A stretch of 58,793 bases of DNA, from NCBI RefSeq assembly GCF_000820165.1, contig NZ_CDDD01000042.1:37949-96741 (forward strand), in the 5' to 3' direction. The position numbers and the translations under genes are program-made. How positions within the stretch are numbered: position 1 is the first letter of the stretch; each line of letters starts with the position of its first letter. Source of the DNA: Aeromonas taiwanensis (lineage in GTDB: Bacteria; Pseudomonadota; Gammaproteobacteria; Enterobacterales; Aeromonadaceae). This document shows, piece by piece, positions 27,482 to 36,703 of the stretch. The notes beneath the pieces are model-generated. The model made no database searches, was not told where the DNA came from, and was given only the letters and a program-made list of their open reading frames with translations.

Positions 27482-29935
27482 TCAGAGCAGCCCCTGCCCC
27501 AGGCCCCTGAGCCGGTCGCTCAGGGTGCCCGCCAGCAGCTGACGGCGCATGCCCTGCCCGGCCAGGGTGACCAGCAGGGCCCCCAGCAGAGGCAGGCTCC
27601 CCCAGATGGCCCAGTGGAACTGCCACTGCGCCCCCTGCCACCACCACTGCAGGCCGAAGGAGCAAAGCTCCACCACCATGGCGGCGCAGAGCCCGGCCAG
27701 GGCACCGCTGGCCACCAGCTCCCAGCGCAGCATCTTCTCGAGCAGGGCGCTGCCCGCTCCCAGGGTGCGCATCAGCAGCAGCTCCCGACGGCGGTGGGCC
27801 ATGCTGGCCTGGGTCTGGGTCAGCAGCACCAGCAAGGCGGCCACCGTCACCAGCCCCAGCATCAGCCCCAGGGCCCGGCTCACCTGATCGGAGACCAGGG
27901 TCAGTCGGCCAACCAGATCCTCCACGTCGATGAGGCTCACCGTGGGATGGCGGCGGATGATCTCCACCTCGGCGCTGCGCCCCTGCTCCGACAGCTGGGC
28001 AGGCAGCCGGTAGCTGCCAAGCCAGGTCTGGGAGAAGGGGGCCAGCACATCCGGGGAGAAGATCATGTAGAAGTTGGGCCTCATGTTGTCCCACTTGATG
28101 GATCTCAGGCTGGTCACCCTGGCCTCGAAGGCGCGCCCCTCTATGGTGAAGCCGAGCACGTCCCCCAGGGCGATGCCGAGCCGCTCCGCCAACGCCTCGT
28201 CGACGGAGACCTCCCCCTTGCCACCTAGCCATTGGCCGGACGTCACCTTGTTGTCGGGAGGCAGGGCCGCCGCGGTGGTGAAGTTGAGCTCCCTGTCCAC
28301 CCCCTCACGGGCCGCGTCTTCCCCCACGGCCTCCCCCGCTATCCTGGTCAGGCGCCCGCGCACCATGGGATAGAAGTCCGAGGTGATGGCCCCGGCCCGG
28401 TGCAGGTCGGCCAGTATGCCTTCGCGCTCCGCATCAGCCACGTTGACCAGGAAGCGGTTGGGGGCATCGGCGGGCAGGCGGGTGGAGAAGTCCTCCAGCA
28501 GGTCGACCCGGGCCGCCCACAGGAGCCCGAACAGCATCAGGGCCAGGGCGAAGCCCGCCAGCTGGAACAGGCCGCTGCTGCGCTCCCGGGAGAGGTGGCT
28601 GATGGCGAGGCGCAGGGCATGGGGCCCCTTGAGCCGGCTGCCGAGGCGAAGCAACCCGGAGGCGAGCAACGCCAGCAGCAGCATCAACACCCCCATGCCA
28701 CCGATGAGGCCCACCGCCAGCCTGACGTCGGCTGTGAACCCCCACACCAGCGCAAACAGGCCGAGCAGACCCACAGGCACCATCAGCCAGGGGGGGATGC
28801 CGGCTTCCAGCTCCCGGCGCAGTACCCGCAGCGGCGGCACCTTGAGCAGCCGCAGGAAGGGCACGAACGCCAGCAACAAAGTGATGAAGAAGGCGACCGC
28901 CAGCCCCAGGGCGAAAGGACGCCAGGAGGGGGGCGGCAGATCCGCCGGCAGCAGATCCCCCAGCAGGTAGAGTGTCAGCCACTGCATGGCGCTCCCCGCC
29001 GCCAGTCCGATCAACGCCCCCGCCAGGGTGAGTGAGAACAGCAGGGTGCCCATCAGCTGCCAGAGGGTGCGCCGCGACGCGCCGAGCGTCTTGAGCAGCG
29101 CCACCATGCTGGTCTGGCGCTCGGCAAAGTGGCGCACGGCGATACCCATGGCCAGCGCCCCCAGCAGCACACCGGCGAGGGACGCCAGGCGGAAGAAGCG
29201 TTCGGCATTGGCCAGGGGCTTGCCGACCTGGGAGCCCTCGTCGTCCGGCTTGATCAGCTTCTGCCCCGGCGTCAGCTGGGTACTCAGCCATGCCTCATAA
29301 CGGGCGACATTCTCTCGCGGCCCCTTGATGAGGTAACGCCACTGCTGGCGACTGCCCGGCAAAAGGGCGCCGGTCGCCTCCACGTCGGCGCTGTGGATCA
29401 GTGCCCGGGGCGCCATCTGGAAGGGGCTGAACCCCTGATCCGGCTCCTGGCCCAGCTCACCGGCCACCTTCAGTCGGGTGTTGCCAACCTCGAGCTCGTC
29501 CCCCGCTTTTGCACCCAGCAGCAACATCACCCGGGCGGAGAGCCAGATCTCCCCCGGAGCCGGGGCGCGCTGGGGATTGAGCTCCAGCTTGCCGTAGAAG
29601 GGGAAGTCGCTCGGTACGGCGCGGATGGACGCCAGCTGCAGGGCATCGCCGTGAAACAGCATGCTGTTGAAGCTCACCGTGGTCTGGACGAGCAGCCCCT
29701 CCTGCTTCGCCTGCGCCAGCCAGGCGGCCGGCGCCGGGGTCGCGGAGCGCAGCACCCGATCCGCCCCGATGAAGTCCCGTCCCGACGCCTTGAGCCCGGC
29801 ATCCAGGCGATCCGCCACCAGGGCCACGCTCAGCACGCAGGCCACACTCAGCGCCAGCGCCAGCACAAACCAGCGCAACTCGCCGCTGAACCCTTCCCGG
29901 CGCAGCAATTTCAATCCCAGTCGCCACTGACTCAT
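27482..29935 (-). CDS. ybbP: ABC transporter permease YbbP (FtsX/MacB superfamily)
   Basis: 817-residue inner-membrane protein with an N-terminal TM, a periplasmic MacB-core-like domain, FtsX domains (segments near LLGALAMGIAVRHFAERQ and LALMLFGLLWAARV) and a C-terminal FtsX block ending in GLGQGLL. It pairs with the YbbA ATPase; the YbbAP/TesA gene set is linked to release of lipids or hydrophobic effectors from the membrane. The ATG at 29935 has a GAGGGGG site 4 nt upstream. Just upstream sit two degenerate copies of this gene's first codons (see the two mini-ORFs). Confidence 0.93.
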   Translation of the reverse strand: MSQWRLGLKLLRREGFSGELRWFVLALALSVACVLSVALVADRLDAGLKASGRDFIGADRVLRSATPAPAAWLAQAKQEGLLVQTTVSFNSMLFHGDALQLASIRAVPSDFPFYGKLELNPQRAPAPGEIWLSARVMLLLGAKAGDELEVGNTRLKVAGELGQEPDQGFSPFQMAPRALIHSADVEATGALLPGSRQQWRYLIKGPRENVARYEAWLSTQLTPGQKLIKPDDEGSQVGKPLANAERFFRLASLAGVLLGALAMGIAVRHFAERQTSMVALLKTLGASRRTLWQLMGTLLFSLTLAGALIGLAAGSAMQWLTLYLLGDLLPADLPPPSWRPFALGLAVAFFITLLLAFVPFLRLLKVPPLRVLRRELEAGIPPWLMVPVGLLGLFALVWGFTADVRLAVGLIGGMGVLMLLLALLASGLLRLGSRLKGPHALRLAISHLSRERSSGLFQLAGFALALMLFGLLWAARVDLLEDFSTRLPADAPNRFLVNVADAEREGILADLHRAGAITSDFYPMVRGRLTRIAGEAVGEDAAREGVDRELNFTTAAALPPDNKVTSGQWLGGKGEVSVDEALAERLGIALGDVLGFTIEGRAFEARVTSLRSIKWDNMRPNFYMIFSPDVLAPFSQTWLGSYRLPAQLSEQGRSAEVEIIRRHPTVSLIDVEDLVGRLTLVSDQVSRALGLMLGLVTVAALLVLLTQTQASMAHRRRELLLMRTLGAGSALLEKMLRWELVASGALAGLCAAMVVELCSFGLQWWWQGAQWQFHWAIWGSLPLLGALLVTLAGQGMRRQLLAGTLSDRLRGLGQGLL

Positions 29936-30037
29936 GACGCCCCCCTCACAGACAACCCCAGCACAAGCCAACGCCGCAACTCGCCACTGCAGCCTTCCCG
30001 GCGCAGCAGCTTCAATCCCAGTCGCCACTGACTCATG
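29862..30037 (-). repeat. Imperfect direct repeat of the ybbP 5' end
   Basis: About 75-80 bp ending at each ATG (unit 1 29862-29937, unit 2 29958-30037) are about 85 percent alike by eye. Both read GTCATGAGTCAGTGGCG on the minus strand and continue in the same reading frame for about 20 codons before diverging. A shorter, more decayed third copy begins at 30101. Confidence 0.75.
29932..30036 (-). pseudogene. Truncated duplicate of ybbP start, 34 codons
   Basis: Reading frame of 34 residues starting MSQWRLGLKLLRREG, same as YbbP residues 1-15, then diverging (CSGELRRWLV). It ends TGA overlapping the ATG of ybbP (ATGA), so it could be translated and coupled to ybbP. It has the best ribosome site of the three starts, AGGAGG 8 nt upstream. 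Confidence 0.6.
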
Positions 30038-30101
30038 ACATACACCTCCTACCCCGCACCGGCTTGCGCGATGGCGTGAATCCCTGCTCTCGCTGGCTCA
30101 T
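30033..30101 (-). pseudogene. Second, more decayed ybbP-start-like mini-ORF, 22 codons
   Basis: Starts MSQREQGF; its ATG overlaps the ybbA stop (ATGA), and its own stop TGA overlaps the ATG of the 34-codon frame, again ATGA. The first 26 nt resemble the ybbP start region with several changes. It contains the AGGAGG used by the next frame. Confidence 0.5.
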
Positions 30102-30817
30102 GACAGCTCCCCGACCCGGGCCGCCGCCACGGAACTCGGCGCATCCGGCATCAGCCGCCCCGCAGCCATCACCAGCTGGCGCTGACAGCGCTGGGCCAGC
30201 TCGTGATCGTGGGTCACCACCACCAGGGTGGTGTTGTGCTCCCGGTTCAGGCGAAACAGCAGCTCGATCACCGTCTCCCCTGTCTTGCTGTCCAGGTTCC
30301 CGGTCGGTTCGTCCGCCAGGAGCAGGCTGGGGCGGGTCATGAAGGCGCGGGCGATGGCGACCCGCTGCTGCTCCCCGCCGGAGAGGCGTGGCGGCAGATG
30401 GTGCAGTCGCTCGGCCAGTCCGACCTGGGCGAGCAGTTCCCGGGCGCGGGGTTCGCTGTCGGTCTCGCCGCGCAGCTCCGCCGGCAGCATGACGTTCTCC
30501 AGGGCGCTCAGGGTGGGGAGCAGCAGGAAGGACTGGAACACGAAGCCCACCTGCTCGGCGCGCAGCCTGGCGCGCCCCTCCTCGTCCAGCCGGGTGAGCG
30601 ACTGGCCGAGGATCTCTATCTCGCCGCTGCTCGGCAGATCCAGGCCGGCCAGCAGGCCGAGCAGGGTGGACTTGCCGGAACCGGAGGCGCCGACCAGCGC
30701 CAGTGTCTCGCCGGTATTGACTTGCAGATCGATCCCTTCAAGGATGGTGAGACTTTCCTGGCCGAGGCGAACGGTCTTGCCGAGCCCCCTGACGGTGATA
30801 ATGGGCGTTGAACTCAT
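30098..30817 (-). CDS. ybbA: ABC transporter ATPase YbbA
   Basis: 239-residue LolD/MacB-type ATPase: Walker A GASGSGKST, Q-loop FVFQSF, signature LSGGEQQR, Walker B LLLADEPTGNLD, switch THDHEL. It supplies ATP hydrolysis to YbbP. The ATG at 30817 gives MSSTPIITV. It is divergent from tesA as in E. coli. The stop overlaps the first of three ATGA starts. Confidence 0.95.
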   Translation of the reverse strand: MSSTPIITVRGLGKTVRLGQESLTILEGIDLQVNTGETLALVGASGSGKSTLLGLLAGLDLPSSGEIEILGQSLTRLDEEGRARLRAEQVGFVFQSFLLLPTLSALENVMLPAELRGETDSEPRARELLAQVGLAERLHHLPPRLSGGEQQRVAIARAFMTRPSLLLADEPTGNLDSKTGETVIELLFRLNREHNTTLVVVTHDHELAQRCQRQLVMAAGRLMPDAPSSVAAARVGELS

Positions 30818-30874
30818 CTTGGGTTTCCTGTTTGCCAGAGCCTGTAATGACAATAGAACTTGGGAGTTGAATGC

Positions 30875-31483
30875 ATGATGCGTCTCTTGTTTGCCGTGAG
30901 CTGCCTGTGGTGCTGGGTCGCCTCGGTCCAGGCCCAGACCCTGCTGGTGCTGGGTGACAGCCTGAGTGCCGGCTACCAGATGCAGGCCGAGCAGAGCTGG
31001 CCGGCCCTGCTCAATGAAAAATGGCAGCAGCAGGGCGGCGGGCACACCCTGATCAACGCCAGCATCAGTGGTGAAACGACCCAGGGGGGGCTGGCCCGCC
31101 TGCCCGCCCTGCTCGAGACACACAAGCCGGACTGGGTGTTGATCGAGCTCGGCGCCAACGACGGCCTGCGGGGGTTTGCCCCCGCCATCACCCGGGCCAA
31201 CCTGGCCAAGATGGTGGAGCTGGCCAAGGCGAGCCAGGTGAAAACGGTGCTGACCCAGATCCAGCTGCCCCGCAACTATGGGGCGCGCTACCTGCAGCAG
31301 TTCGAGCAGATCTTCCCGGACCTGGCGCAGGCCAACGACCTGCCCCTGATGCCCTTTTTTCTGGATGATATTGCGCTTCGCCCTGAACTCATGATGAACG
31401 ATGGGCTGCACCCGACGGCCGAGGCCCAGCCCCAGATACGCGACAGGGTCGCCCGCTTCATCGAGCCCCTTCTGACCCAGTAG
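30875..31483 (+). CDS. tesA: Multifunctional acyl-CoA thioesterase I / lysophospholipase L1 TesA
   Basis: 202-residue periplasmic SGNH hydrolase: signal peptide MMRLLFAVSCLWCWVASVQA, nucleophile in GDSLSAGY (Ser29), GANDG block III, DGLHP with the Asp/His pair. It cleaves fatty acyl-CoA, acyl esters and lysophospholipids. GGGAG lies 8 nt before the first of two adjacent ATGs; the second is equally possible. Divergent from ybbAP, with which it probably works. Confidence 0.95.
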   Translation: MMRLLFAVSCLWCWVASVQAQTLLVLGDSLSAGYQMQAEQSWPALLNEKWQQQGGGHTLINASISGETTQGGLARLPALLETHKPDWVLIELGANDGLRGFAPAITRANLAKMVELAKASQVKTVLTQIQLPRNYGARYLQQFEQIFPDLAQANDLPLMPFFLDDIALRPELMMNDGLHPTAEAQPQIRDRVARFIEPLLTQ

Positions 31484-31490
31484 CCCAATG

Positions 31491-31518
31491 CGAAGCCCCC
31501 GCCAGGGCGGGGGCTTCG
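31491..31518 (-). terminator. Hairpin between tesA and cheV
   Basis: GC-rich 13-bp stem CGAAGCCCCCGCC / GGCGGGGGCTTCG with a tiny loop. No U-tract on the plus strand, so termination of tesA may be Rho-assisted. Confidence 0.6.
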
Positions 31519-31536
31519 TACTCGTCGGTTCCCGGC

Positions 31537-32481
31537 TCAACGTCCCAGGATCTGCCGCATCCGCTCCTGCACCACGTCCACCAGCAAGTCGGGCTGGAAC
31601 TTGGAGATGAAGCGATTGCACCCCACCTTCTTGACCATGGCCTCGTTGAAGTTGCCGCTCAGGGAGGTGTTGAGGGTGATGAAGAGATCCGCCATGCGCG
31701 GATCGCTGCGCACCTCGTGGGTGAGGCGATAGCCGTCCATCTCCGGCATCTCGGCGTCCGTGATCATCAGCATGATCTCGTCGGTCACCTTCTTGCCTCC
31801 GTCACACCATCCCTTGAGCAGCTTGAGAGCCTGCAACCCGTCCTGGCACTCCATCACCTCCAGCCCGAGCTGGGCCAGCGTCTCGCGCACCTGGTTGCGC
31901 GCCGTGCTGGAGTCGTCGACGATGAGCACCTTGCGCCCCTGCATCTGGGGCAGCATCTCCTCGTCCAGTACGTGGGCCGAGATGCGCACGTCATAGGTGA
32001 TGATCTCGGCCAGCACCTTCTCCACGTCGATGATCTCGACGAGCTGATCGACGCCCCCTTCCGGGACGCGGGTAATGGCGGTCAGGTAGTTGGAGCGGCC
32101 CGCCGAGCGCGGCGGCGGCAGTATGTCCTTCCAGGTCATGTTGACGATGTGTGCGACCTGCCCCACCAGGAAGCCCTGGATGGTGCGGTTGTACTCGGTG
32201 ATGATGAGGTTGGATTCCTGGTCGATGGTCATGGGGCGCATGCCGATGGCACCGCGCAGATTGATGACGGGAATGGAGACACCGCGGATGTTCGCCACGC
32301 CGCTGATGTTGTGATGGGCCCCCGGCATCTTGTTGAGATGGGGCAGCTTCACCACCTCCCGCACCTTGAAGACGTTGATCGCAAACAGCTGCTGCCCGCC
32401 CAAACGGAACATCAACAGCTCCAGGCGATTCTCACCCACCAGCTGGGTACGTTGATCCACCGAATCCAATATGCTCGCCAT
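31537..32481 (-). CDS. cheV: Chemotaxis coupling protein CheV
   Basis: 314-residue CheW-REC fusion. CheW part about 15-165 (ELLMFRLGGQQLFAINVFKVREV, GVANIRGVSIPVINL). REC part about 180-310: KVLIVDDSSTARNQV acidic pair, phospho-acceptor Asp242 in TDAEMPEMDG, switch LNTSLSG and Lys in ISKFQP. It couples chemoreceptors to CheA and may act in adaptation. It is an orphan here; no other che genes adjoin. Confidence 0.95.
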   Translation of the reverse strand: MASILDSVDQRTQLVGENRLELLMFRLGGQQLFAINVFKVREVVKLPHLNKMPGAHHNISGVANIRGVSIPVINLRGAIGMRPMTIDQESNLIITEYNRTIQGFLVGQVAHIVNMTWKDILPPPRSAGRSNYLTAITRVPEGGVDQLVEIIDVEKVLAEIITYDVRISAHVLDEEMLPQMQGRKVLIVDDSSTARNQVRETLAQLGLEVMECQDGLQALKLLKGWCDGGKKVTDEIMLMITDAEMPEMDGYRLTHEVRSDPRMADLFITLNTSLSGNFNEAMVKKVGCNRFISKFQPDLLVDVVQERMRQILGR

Positions 32482-32812
32482 ATAAAGCCCTTACGTCCGT
32501 TTCCCGAGTGCCGCCCCTTCGGGGTGCCACCTGCCAACCAGACTCGCCCTCCCCCGGCCGGGGCAACGCAAGTCCCTATAGAAATAATAAAAAGGATCGA
32601 GGAAAGATAGGCTCTTGACCACGGGGCGTGATCCCCGCCCCATCGCCACACCAGGAACGGAAAAACCGATCGCCCACTGCCCGACAACAAGGGTATCGAC
32701 CAGGAAGGGGCAATGCTGAACCCCGGATCGGGTCTTTACCAAATCGCGCCCATAAAAAAACCGGCCGCAATGCGGCCGGTCAACAGGGTACAGCAGGCAG
32801 TCAGGGAATGAC
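32482..32812. other. Intergenic region cheV / porin
   Basis: 331 bp with no supported gene. It contains the porin terminator at 32760-32780 and an imperfect hairpin near 32508-32530 (GTGCC...GGCAC type) that would sit in the cheV leader. The AT-rich minus-strand stretch near 32577-32600 may hold the cheV promoter; no sigma-28 site was found. Confidence 0.5.
32760..32780 (-). terminator. Intrinsic terminator of the porin gene
   Basis: ACCGGCCGC / GCGGCCGGT stem, 3-nt loop, with seven A on the left, i.e. U-tract on the minus strand. Confidence 0.9.
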
Positions 32813-33913
32813 TTAGAAGTTGTACTGCAGGGCTACCGCCACGATGTCGTCGGTAGACTGGTTCAGGCTGTTCTTGCCGGTAGAGCCGACTTCGTCCAGC
32901 AGGTTGAGCTTGTAGTCAACATAGGCGTTGAAGTTGTCGGTGAAGTTGTACCAGACGCCCATGGAGACGTATTCGGTCGCGGTGTCATCGATGCCGTGCG
33001 CGCTGTCCTTCACGTCGGTGCGCAGGTAAGCCAGGGACGGCTTGAGCTTCGGCGTGATGTTGTACTGCACGACGGCTTCGTAACCATCCATCTTCTCGGC
33101 ATAACCACTCATGGAGCCGGTGTTGACGAAGAGGTGATCTTCACCGTGGGAGTAGGTGGCAGCCATGTAGAGGTCGCCGACGGCGTACTTGGCACCCACA
33201 CCGAACAGCTTGGCGTCGCTGTCGCCACCGAAGCTCACGTTCTCGGCCTGCTCGTCGGTCTTGCCAGCCTGGTTGTAGGCGGCACCCAGACTCAGGCCCA
33301 TGTCGAAGTCATAGTTGGCGGACAGGGCATAACCCTCGGAGGAACCCTTCGGAGTCCAGGTGCCGTTCGGGCCGATGCGCTCGCTGCGGCTCTCGTTCTG
33401 CGGGTCGTTGTTGCCGGTGAACTGGGCGCCCAGGGTCAGCCCCTGCCAGTTGTAGATGTACTGGGCCAGGCCATTGGTACGACCGGTGCCGAACACCTCG
33501 GTCCCCTTGCCCAGGCCGTCACCGCCCCACTCAGGCAGCACGTCGGTATAATCGTTCACCGCCTTGGTGAACAGGCCGTCCTGACGACCGTAGCTGAAGG
33601 CACCGAAACGATCGTGCTTGATACCGGCGAACGCATAACGCAGCTCGTCATTGTCAGACCCGGAGACCGGCAGGTTGTACTCGGCGAAGCCGAACGCAGT
33701 CAGCTCTTCATCGACCTTGGTTTCACCCGCGATGTGCAGACGCAGATAGCTGGCATCGCCTTCGCTGTCGTTGTCATCGGTGCCGTAGTACATGCCCTGA
33801 GCGCGACCACCGATCTCCAGCTTGGAGCCATTCTGATCGTAAACGGTAGCGGCCTGTGCGCCACCGGCCAGCAGCAGGCTGGAGATGGCCATCGTCAATG
33901 CTGTCTTTTTCAT
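32813..33913 (-). CDS. Outer-membrane general porin (OmpC/OmpF-like)
   Basis: 366-residue precursor: signal peptide MKKTALTMAISSLLLAGGAQA then a gram-negative porin. Motifs: ATVYDQNGSKLEIGGRAQG at the N-terminus, the constriction-loop region LPEWGGDG, amphipathic strands every 10-15 residues, and terminal Phe in LQYNF needed for BAM targeting. Probably a trimer. AGAGGAA precedes ATG. The sequence differs enough from OmpC/OmpF that no symbol is given. Confidence 0.92.
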   Translation of the reverse strand: MKKTALTMAISSLLLAGGAQAATVYDQNGSKLEIGGRAQGMYYGTDDNDSEGDASYLRLHIAGETKVDEELTAFGFAEYNLPVSGSDNDELRYAFAGIKHDRFGAFSYGRQDGLFTKAVNDYTDVLPEWGGDGLGKGTEVFGTGRTNGLAQYIYNWQGLTLGAQFTGNNDPQNESRSERIGPNGTWTPKGSSEGYALSANYDFDMGLSLGAAYNQAGKTDEQAENVSFGGDSDAKLFGVGAKYAVGDLYMAATYSHGEDHLFVNTGSMSGYAEKMDGYEAVVQYNITPKLKPSLAYLRTDVKDSAHGIDDTATEYVSMGVWYNFTDNFNAYVDYKLNLLDEVGSTGKNSLNQSTDDIVAVALQYNF

Positions 33914-34228
33914 TATTAGTTCCTCTGGTGTAAACACTCTCTGTCAGACCTGTGCTCGGTCGTTTGATCGGGTTTATGTTCCGATGGCCTAAGGTAGATC
34001 CACAAACCTTGATGGGAACTGAAGCGATGTGAGATTAATTATAAAAACGCCAATTTCACCATTTCAGACGACACCAGATGTCGCAAGTCGGCAAAAACAC
34101 AGAATTAATCACTATTATTTATTTCTTACCAGAACCATTCAAGCGCCATAGCTGAACAATACAGATGAATATATCAAAGAGGACGCATGAGAGGCCTGTC
34201 AGGATGGACAGCGCGCCCTCGCGGAGGG
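33914..34228. other. Long AT-rich region upstream of the porin gene
   Basis: 315 bp between the porin start and the CBS gene stop. Unlike the surrounding GC-rich DNA it is AT-rich (34020-34180: many A/T runs such as TAATTATAAAAACG), as expected for the regulatory region of a major porin. It probably contains OmpR sites, but none is identified. A hairpin (GCCTGTC/GACAGG type) near 34195-34240 follows the CBS gene. Confidence 0.55.
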
Positions 34229-34639
34229 TCAGACAGGTTGCCAGCCTCTCATGATCCTGAGCAGGTCTTTCCAGCTCACGATGCCGACCAGGGCGCCATT
34301 CTCCAGCACCGGCAGACAGGAGATGTGCCGCTCCAGCATGATGGCGGCCGCTTCTTTCAGGGTGCAGTTGGGGGAGACGGTGATGGGATGGCGGCTCATG
34401 ATCTGGTGGGCACGCCGATTGAGGGTCTCGGTGTCGCGGTTCATTTCGGCATCCGTGTCCAGATAGGGGCTGAGGGCGCGCAGCAGATCCCGGTCCGAGA
34501 TCACCCCCACCAGCTCCTCTTCCTCCACCACCAGCAGGTGGCGAAAGTTCGCCTGTTCGAAGATCTCCTTGATGACGCCCAGCCTGTCGTCCATGGAGAC
34601 GGTCGCAACCCGGGTCGTCATGATCTCTTTAATCAACAT
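34229..34639 (-). CDS. Tandem CBS-domain protein
   Basis: 136-residue protein with two CBS motifs: MTTRVATVSMDDRLGVIKEIFEQANFRHLLVVE...GVISDRDLL and MSRHPITVSPNCTLKEAAAIMLERHISCLPV...GIVSWKDLL. CBS pairs usually bind adenine nucleotides and sense energy state. No effector domain. AGGAGG lies 6 nt before ATG. Target unknown. Confidence 0.92.
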   Translation of the reverse strand: MLIKEIMTTRVATVSMDDRLGVIKEIFEQANFRHLLVVEEEELVGVISDRDLLRALSPYLDTDAEMNRDTETLNRRAHQIMSRHPITVSPNCTLKEAAAIMLERHISCLPVLENGALVGIVSWKDLLRIMRGWQPV

Positions 34640-34785
34640 GGTCAGCCTCCTGCCACCAGATGTCTCTGTTATGACACGTTTTTCCGGCCGCAGCCATCCC
34701 CCCGCCCCTCAAGTGCAAATTTGTGCCATTTCACGTAAGATCCGCGCCAGATTCTCTCCTTCAATTGAGCCAAGCAGACCCATCC

Positions 34786-36696
34786 ATGATAGTTGCCAGT
34801 CAAATCGAACTGATCCGCGGCGGCCGCACGCTGCTGGACAACGCGTCCGCCACCATACATCCCGGCCACAAGGTGGGCCTGGTGGGCAAGAACGGCTGTG
34901 GCAAGTCCACCTTCTTTGCGCTGGTGCGGGGCGAGCTGGCCATCGACAATGGCAGCTTCAGCCTGCCCGCCGGCTGGCAGATTGCCGGCGTCGCCCAGGA
35001 GACCCCGGCACTGGAGTGCTCCGCCCTCGACTACGTGATCGACGGCGACAAGGAGTTTCGCACCCTGGAGGCCGAGCTGGCCAAAGCCGAGGCGGATGAC
35101 AACGGTCTGCTGGTGGCCGAGCTGCACGGCAGGCTCGATACCATAGGCGCCTACAGCATTCGCGCCCGCGCCGCCGAACTGCTGCACGGCCTCGGCTTTG
35201 GCGGGGATCAGCTGAGCTCGCCGGTGCGCAGCTTCTCCGGTGGCTGGCGCATGCGCCTGAACCTCGCCCAGGCGCTGCTCTGCCGCTCCGATCTGCTGCT
35301 GCTCGATGAACCGACCAACCACCTGGATCTCGATGCCGTCATCTGGCTGGAGAAGTGGCTCAAGAGCTACCAGGGCACGCTCGTGCTGATCTCTCACGAC
35401 CGGGACTTCCTCGACTCCGTGGTCGGACGCATCATCCACATCGAGAACGGCAAGCTCAACGAATACACCGGTGGCTATTCCGACTTCGAGCTGCAGCGCG
35501 CCGAACAGCTCGCCCAGCAGCAGTCCATGTACGAGAAGCAGCAGCGGGAGATGGCCCACATGCAATCCTACGTGGACCGTTTCCGTTACAAGGCCTCCAA
35601 GGCCCGCCAGGCGCAGAGCCGGTTGAAAGCCATGGAGCGGATGGAGAAGATCCTGCCCGCCCACGCCGATTCCGAGTTCAGCTTCGAGTTTCGCGAGCCC
35701 TCGGCCCTGCCGACCCCCCTCATCGCCATGGAGAACCTCAGTGCCGGCTACGGCGACAAGGTGATCCTGGAGAAGATCAAGCTCAACCTGGTGCCGGGCT
35801 CGCGCATCGGCCTGCTCGGGCGCAACGGCGCGGGCAAGTCCACCTTCATCAAGATGCTGGCGGGCTCCAATGCGCCGCTATCAGGCAAGCTGGAAGTGAG
35901 CGCCGGGGTCAGCATCGGTTACTTCGCCCAGCATCAGCTGGAGACCCTGCGTCTGGATGACTCTCCCCTCGATCACCTGGTGCGCCTCGCCCCGGACAAG
36001 ACGGAGCAGGAGCTTCGCAACTACCTCGGCAGCTTCGGCTTCCACGGGGACAAGGTGCTGGACAAGGTGGCCCCCTTCTCCGGCGGCGAGAAGGCGCGCC
36101 TGGTGCTGGCCCTCATCACCTGGCAGCGCCCCAACCTGCTGCTGCTGGATGAACCGACCAACCACCTGGATCTGGAGATGCGCCACGCCCTGACCATGGC
36201 GCTGCAAGGGTTCGAAGGGGCCATGGTGGTGGTCTCCCACGACCGTCACCTGCTGCGCACCACCACGGATGACTTCTATCTGGTCCACGGCGGCCGGGTC
36301 GAGCCGTTCGACGGCGACCTCGACGACTACCACAAGTGGCTCGGCGAGCAGGAGAGAGAGGCCAACGCCAAGCCGGCGGACGGCCCCGTCTCTGCCAACT
36401 CGGCGGTGGCGCGCAAGGATCAGAAGCGCCTCGAGGCCCAGTTCCGCCAGCAGACCCGGCCGCTTCGCCAGAAGCTCGAGAAGCTCGAGGCTGGCATGGA
36501 GAAGCTGCAAGGGAAACTCGCCGACATCGAGCAGCAGCTGGCCGACCCCGCCATCTACGAGGAGAGCGCCAAGCAAAAGCTCTCCGAGCTGCTAAAGTCC
36601 CAGGGTCCCCTCAAGGAGGAGCTTGAGGAGATCGAGCTGGAGTGGATGAACCTCTCCGAGGAGCTGGAAACCATGGAGCAAGCCTTCTTTGCGTGA
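34786..36696 (+). CDS. yheS: ABC-F ATPase YheS
   Basis: 636-residue soluble ATPase. NBD1 Walker A GKNGCGKST and signature SFSGGWRMRL; linker about 245-300 (YEKQQREMAHMQSYVDRFRYKASKARQAQSRLK); NBD2 Walker A GRNGAGKST and signature FSGGEKARL; C-terminal coiled-coil tail (about 540-636). ABC-F proteins act on the ribosome; YheS has a reported role in translation. No membrane domain, so it is not a transporter. Upstream intergenic holds the divergent CBS gene. Confidence 0.95.
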   Translation: MIVASQIELIRGGRTLLDNASATIHPGHKVGLVGKNGCGKSTFFALVRGELAIDNGSFSLPAGWQIAGVAQETPALECSALDYVIDGDKEFRTLEAELAKAEADDNGLLVAELHGRLDTIGAYSIRARAAELLHGLGFGGDQLSSPVRSFSGGWRMRLNLAQALLCRSDLLLLDEPTNHLDLDAVIWLEKWLKSYQGTLVLISHDRDFLDSVVGRIIHIENGKLNEYTGGYSDFELQRAEQLAQQQSMYEKQQREMAHMQSYVDRFRYKASKARQAQSRLKAMERMEKILPAHADSEFSFEFREPSALPTPLIAMENLSAGYGDKVILEKIKLNLVPGSRIGLLGRNGAGKSTFIKMLAGSNAPLSGKLEVSAGVSIGYFAQHQLETLRLDDSPLDHLVRLAPDKTEQELRNYLGSFGFHGDKVLDKVAPFSGGEKARLVLALITWQRPNLLLLDEPTNHLDLEMRHALTMALQGFEGAMVVVSHDRHLLRTTTDDFYLVHGGRVEPFDGDLDDYHKWLGEQEREANAKPADGPVSANSAVARKDQKRLEAQFRQQTRPLRQKLEKLEAGMEKLQGKLADIEQQLADPAIYEESAKQKLSELLKSQGPLKEELEEIELEWMNLSEELETMEQAFFA

Positions 36697-36703
36697 CGAA
36701 CAG

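Noticed and set aside
27482..30028. ybbP extended upstream to an ATG at 30028
   Set aside because: The upstream part is the frame-shifted reading of the duplicated segment; family alignment begins at MSQWRLGLK at 29935.
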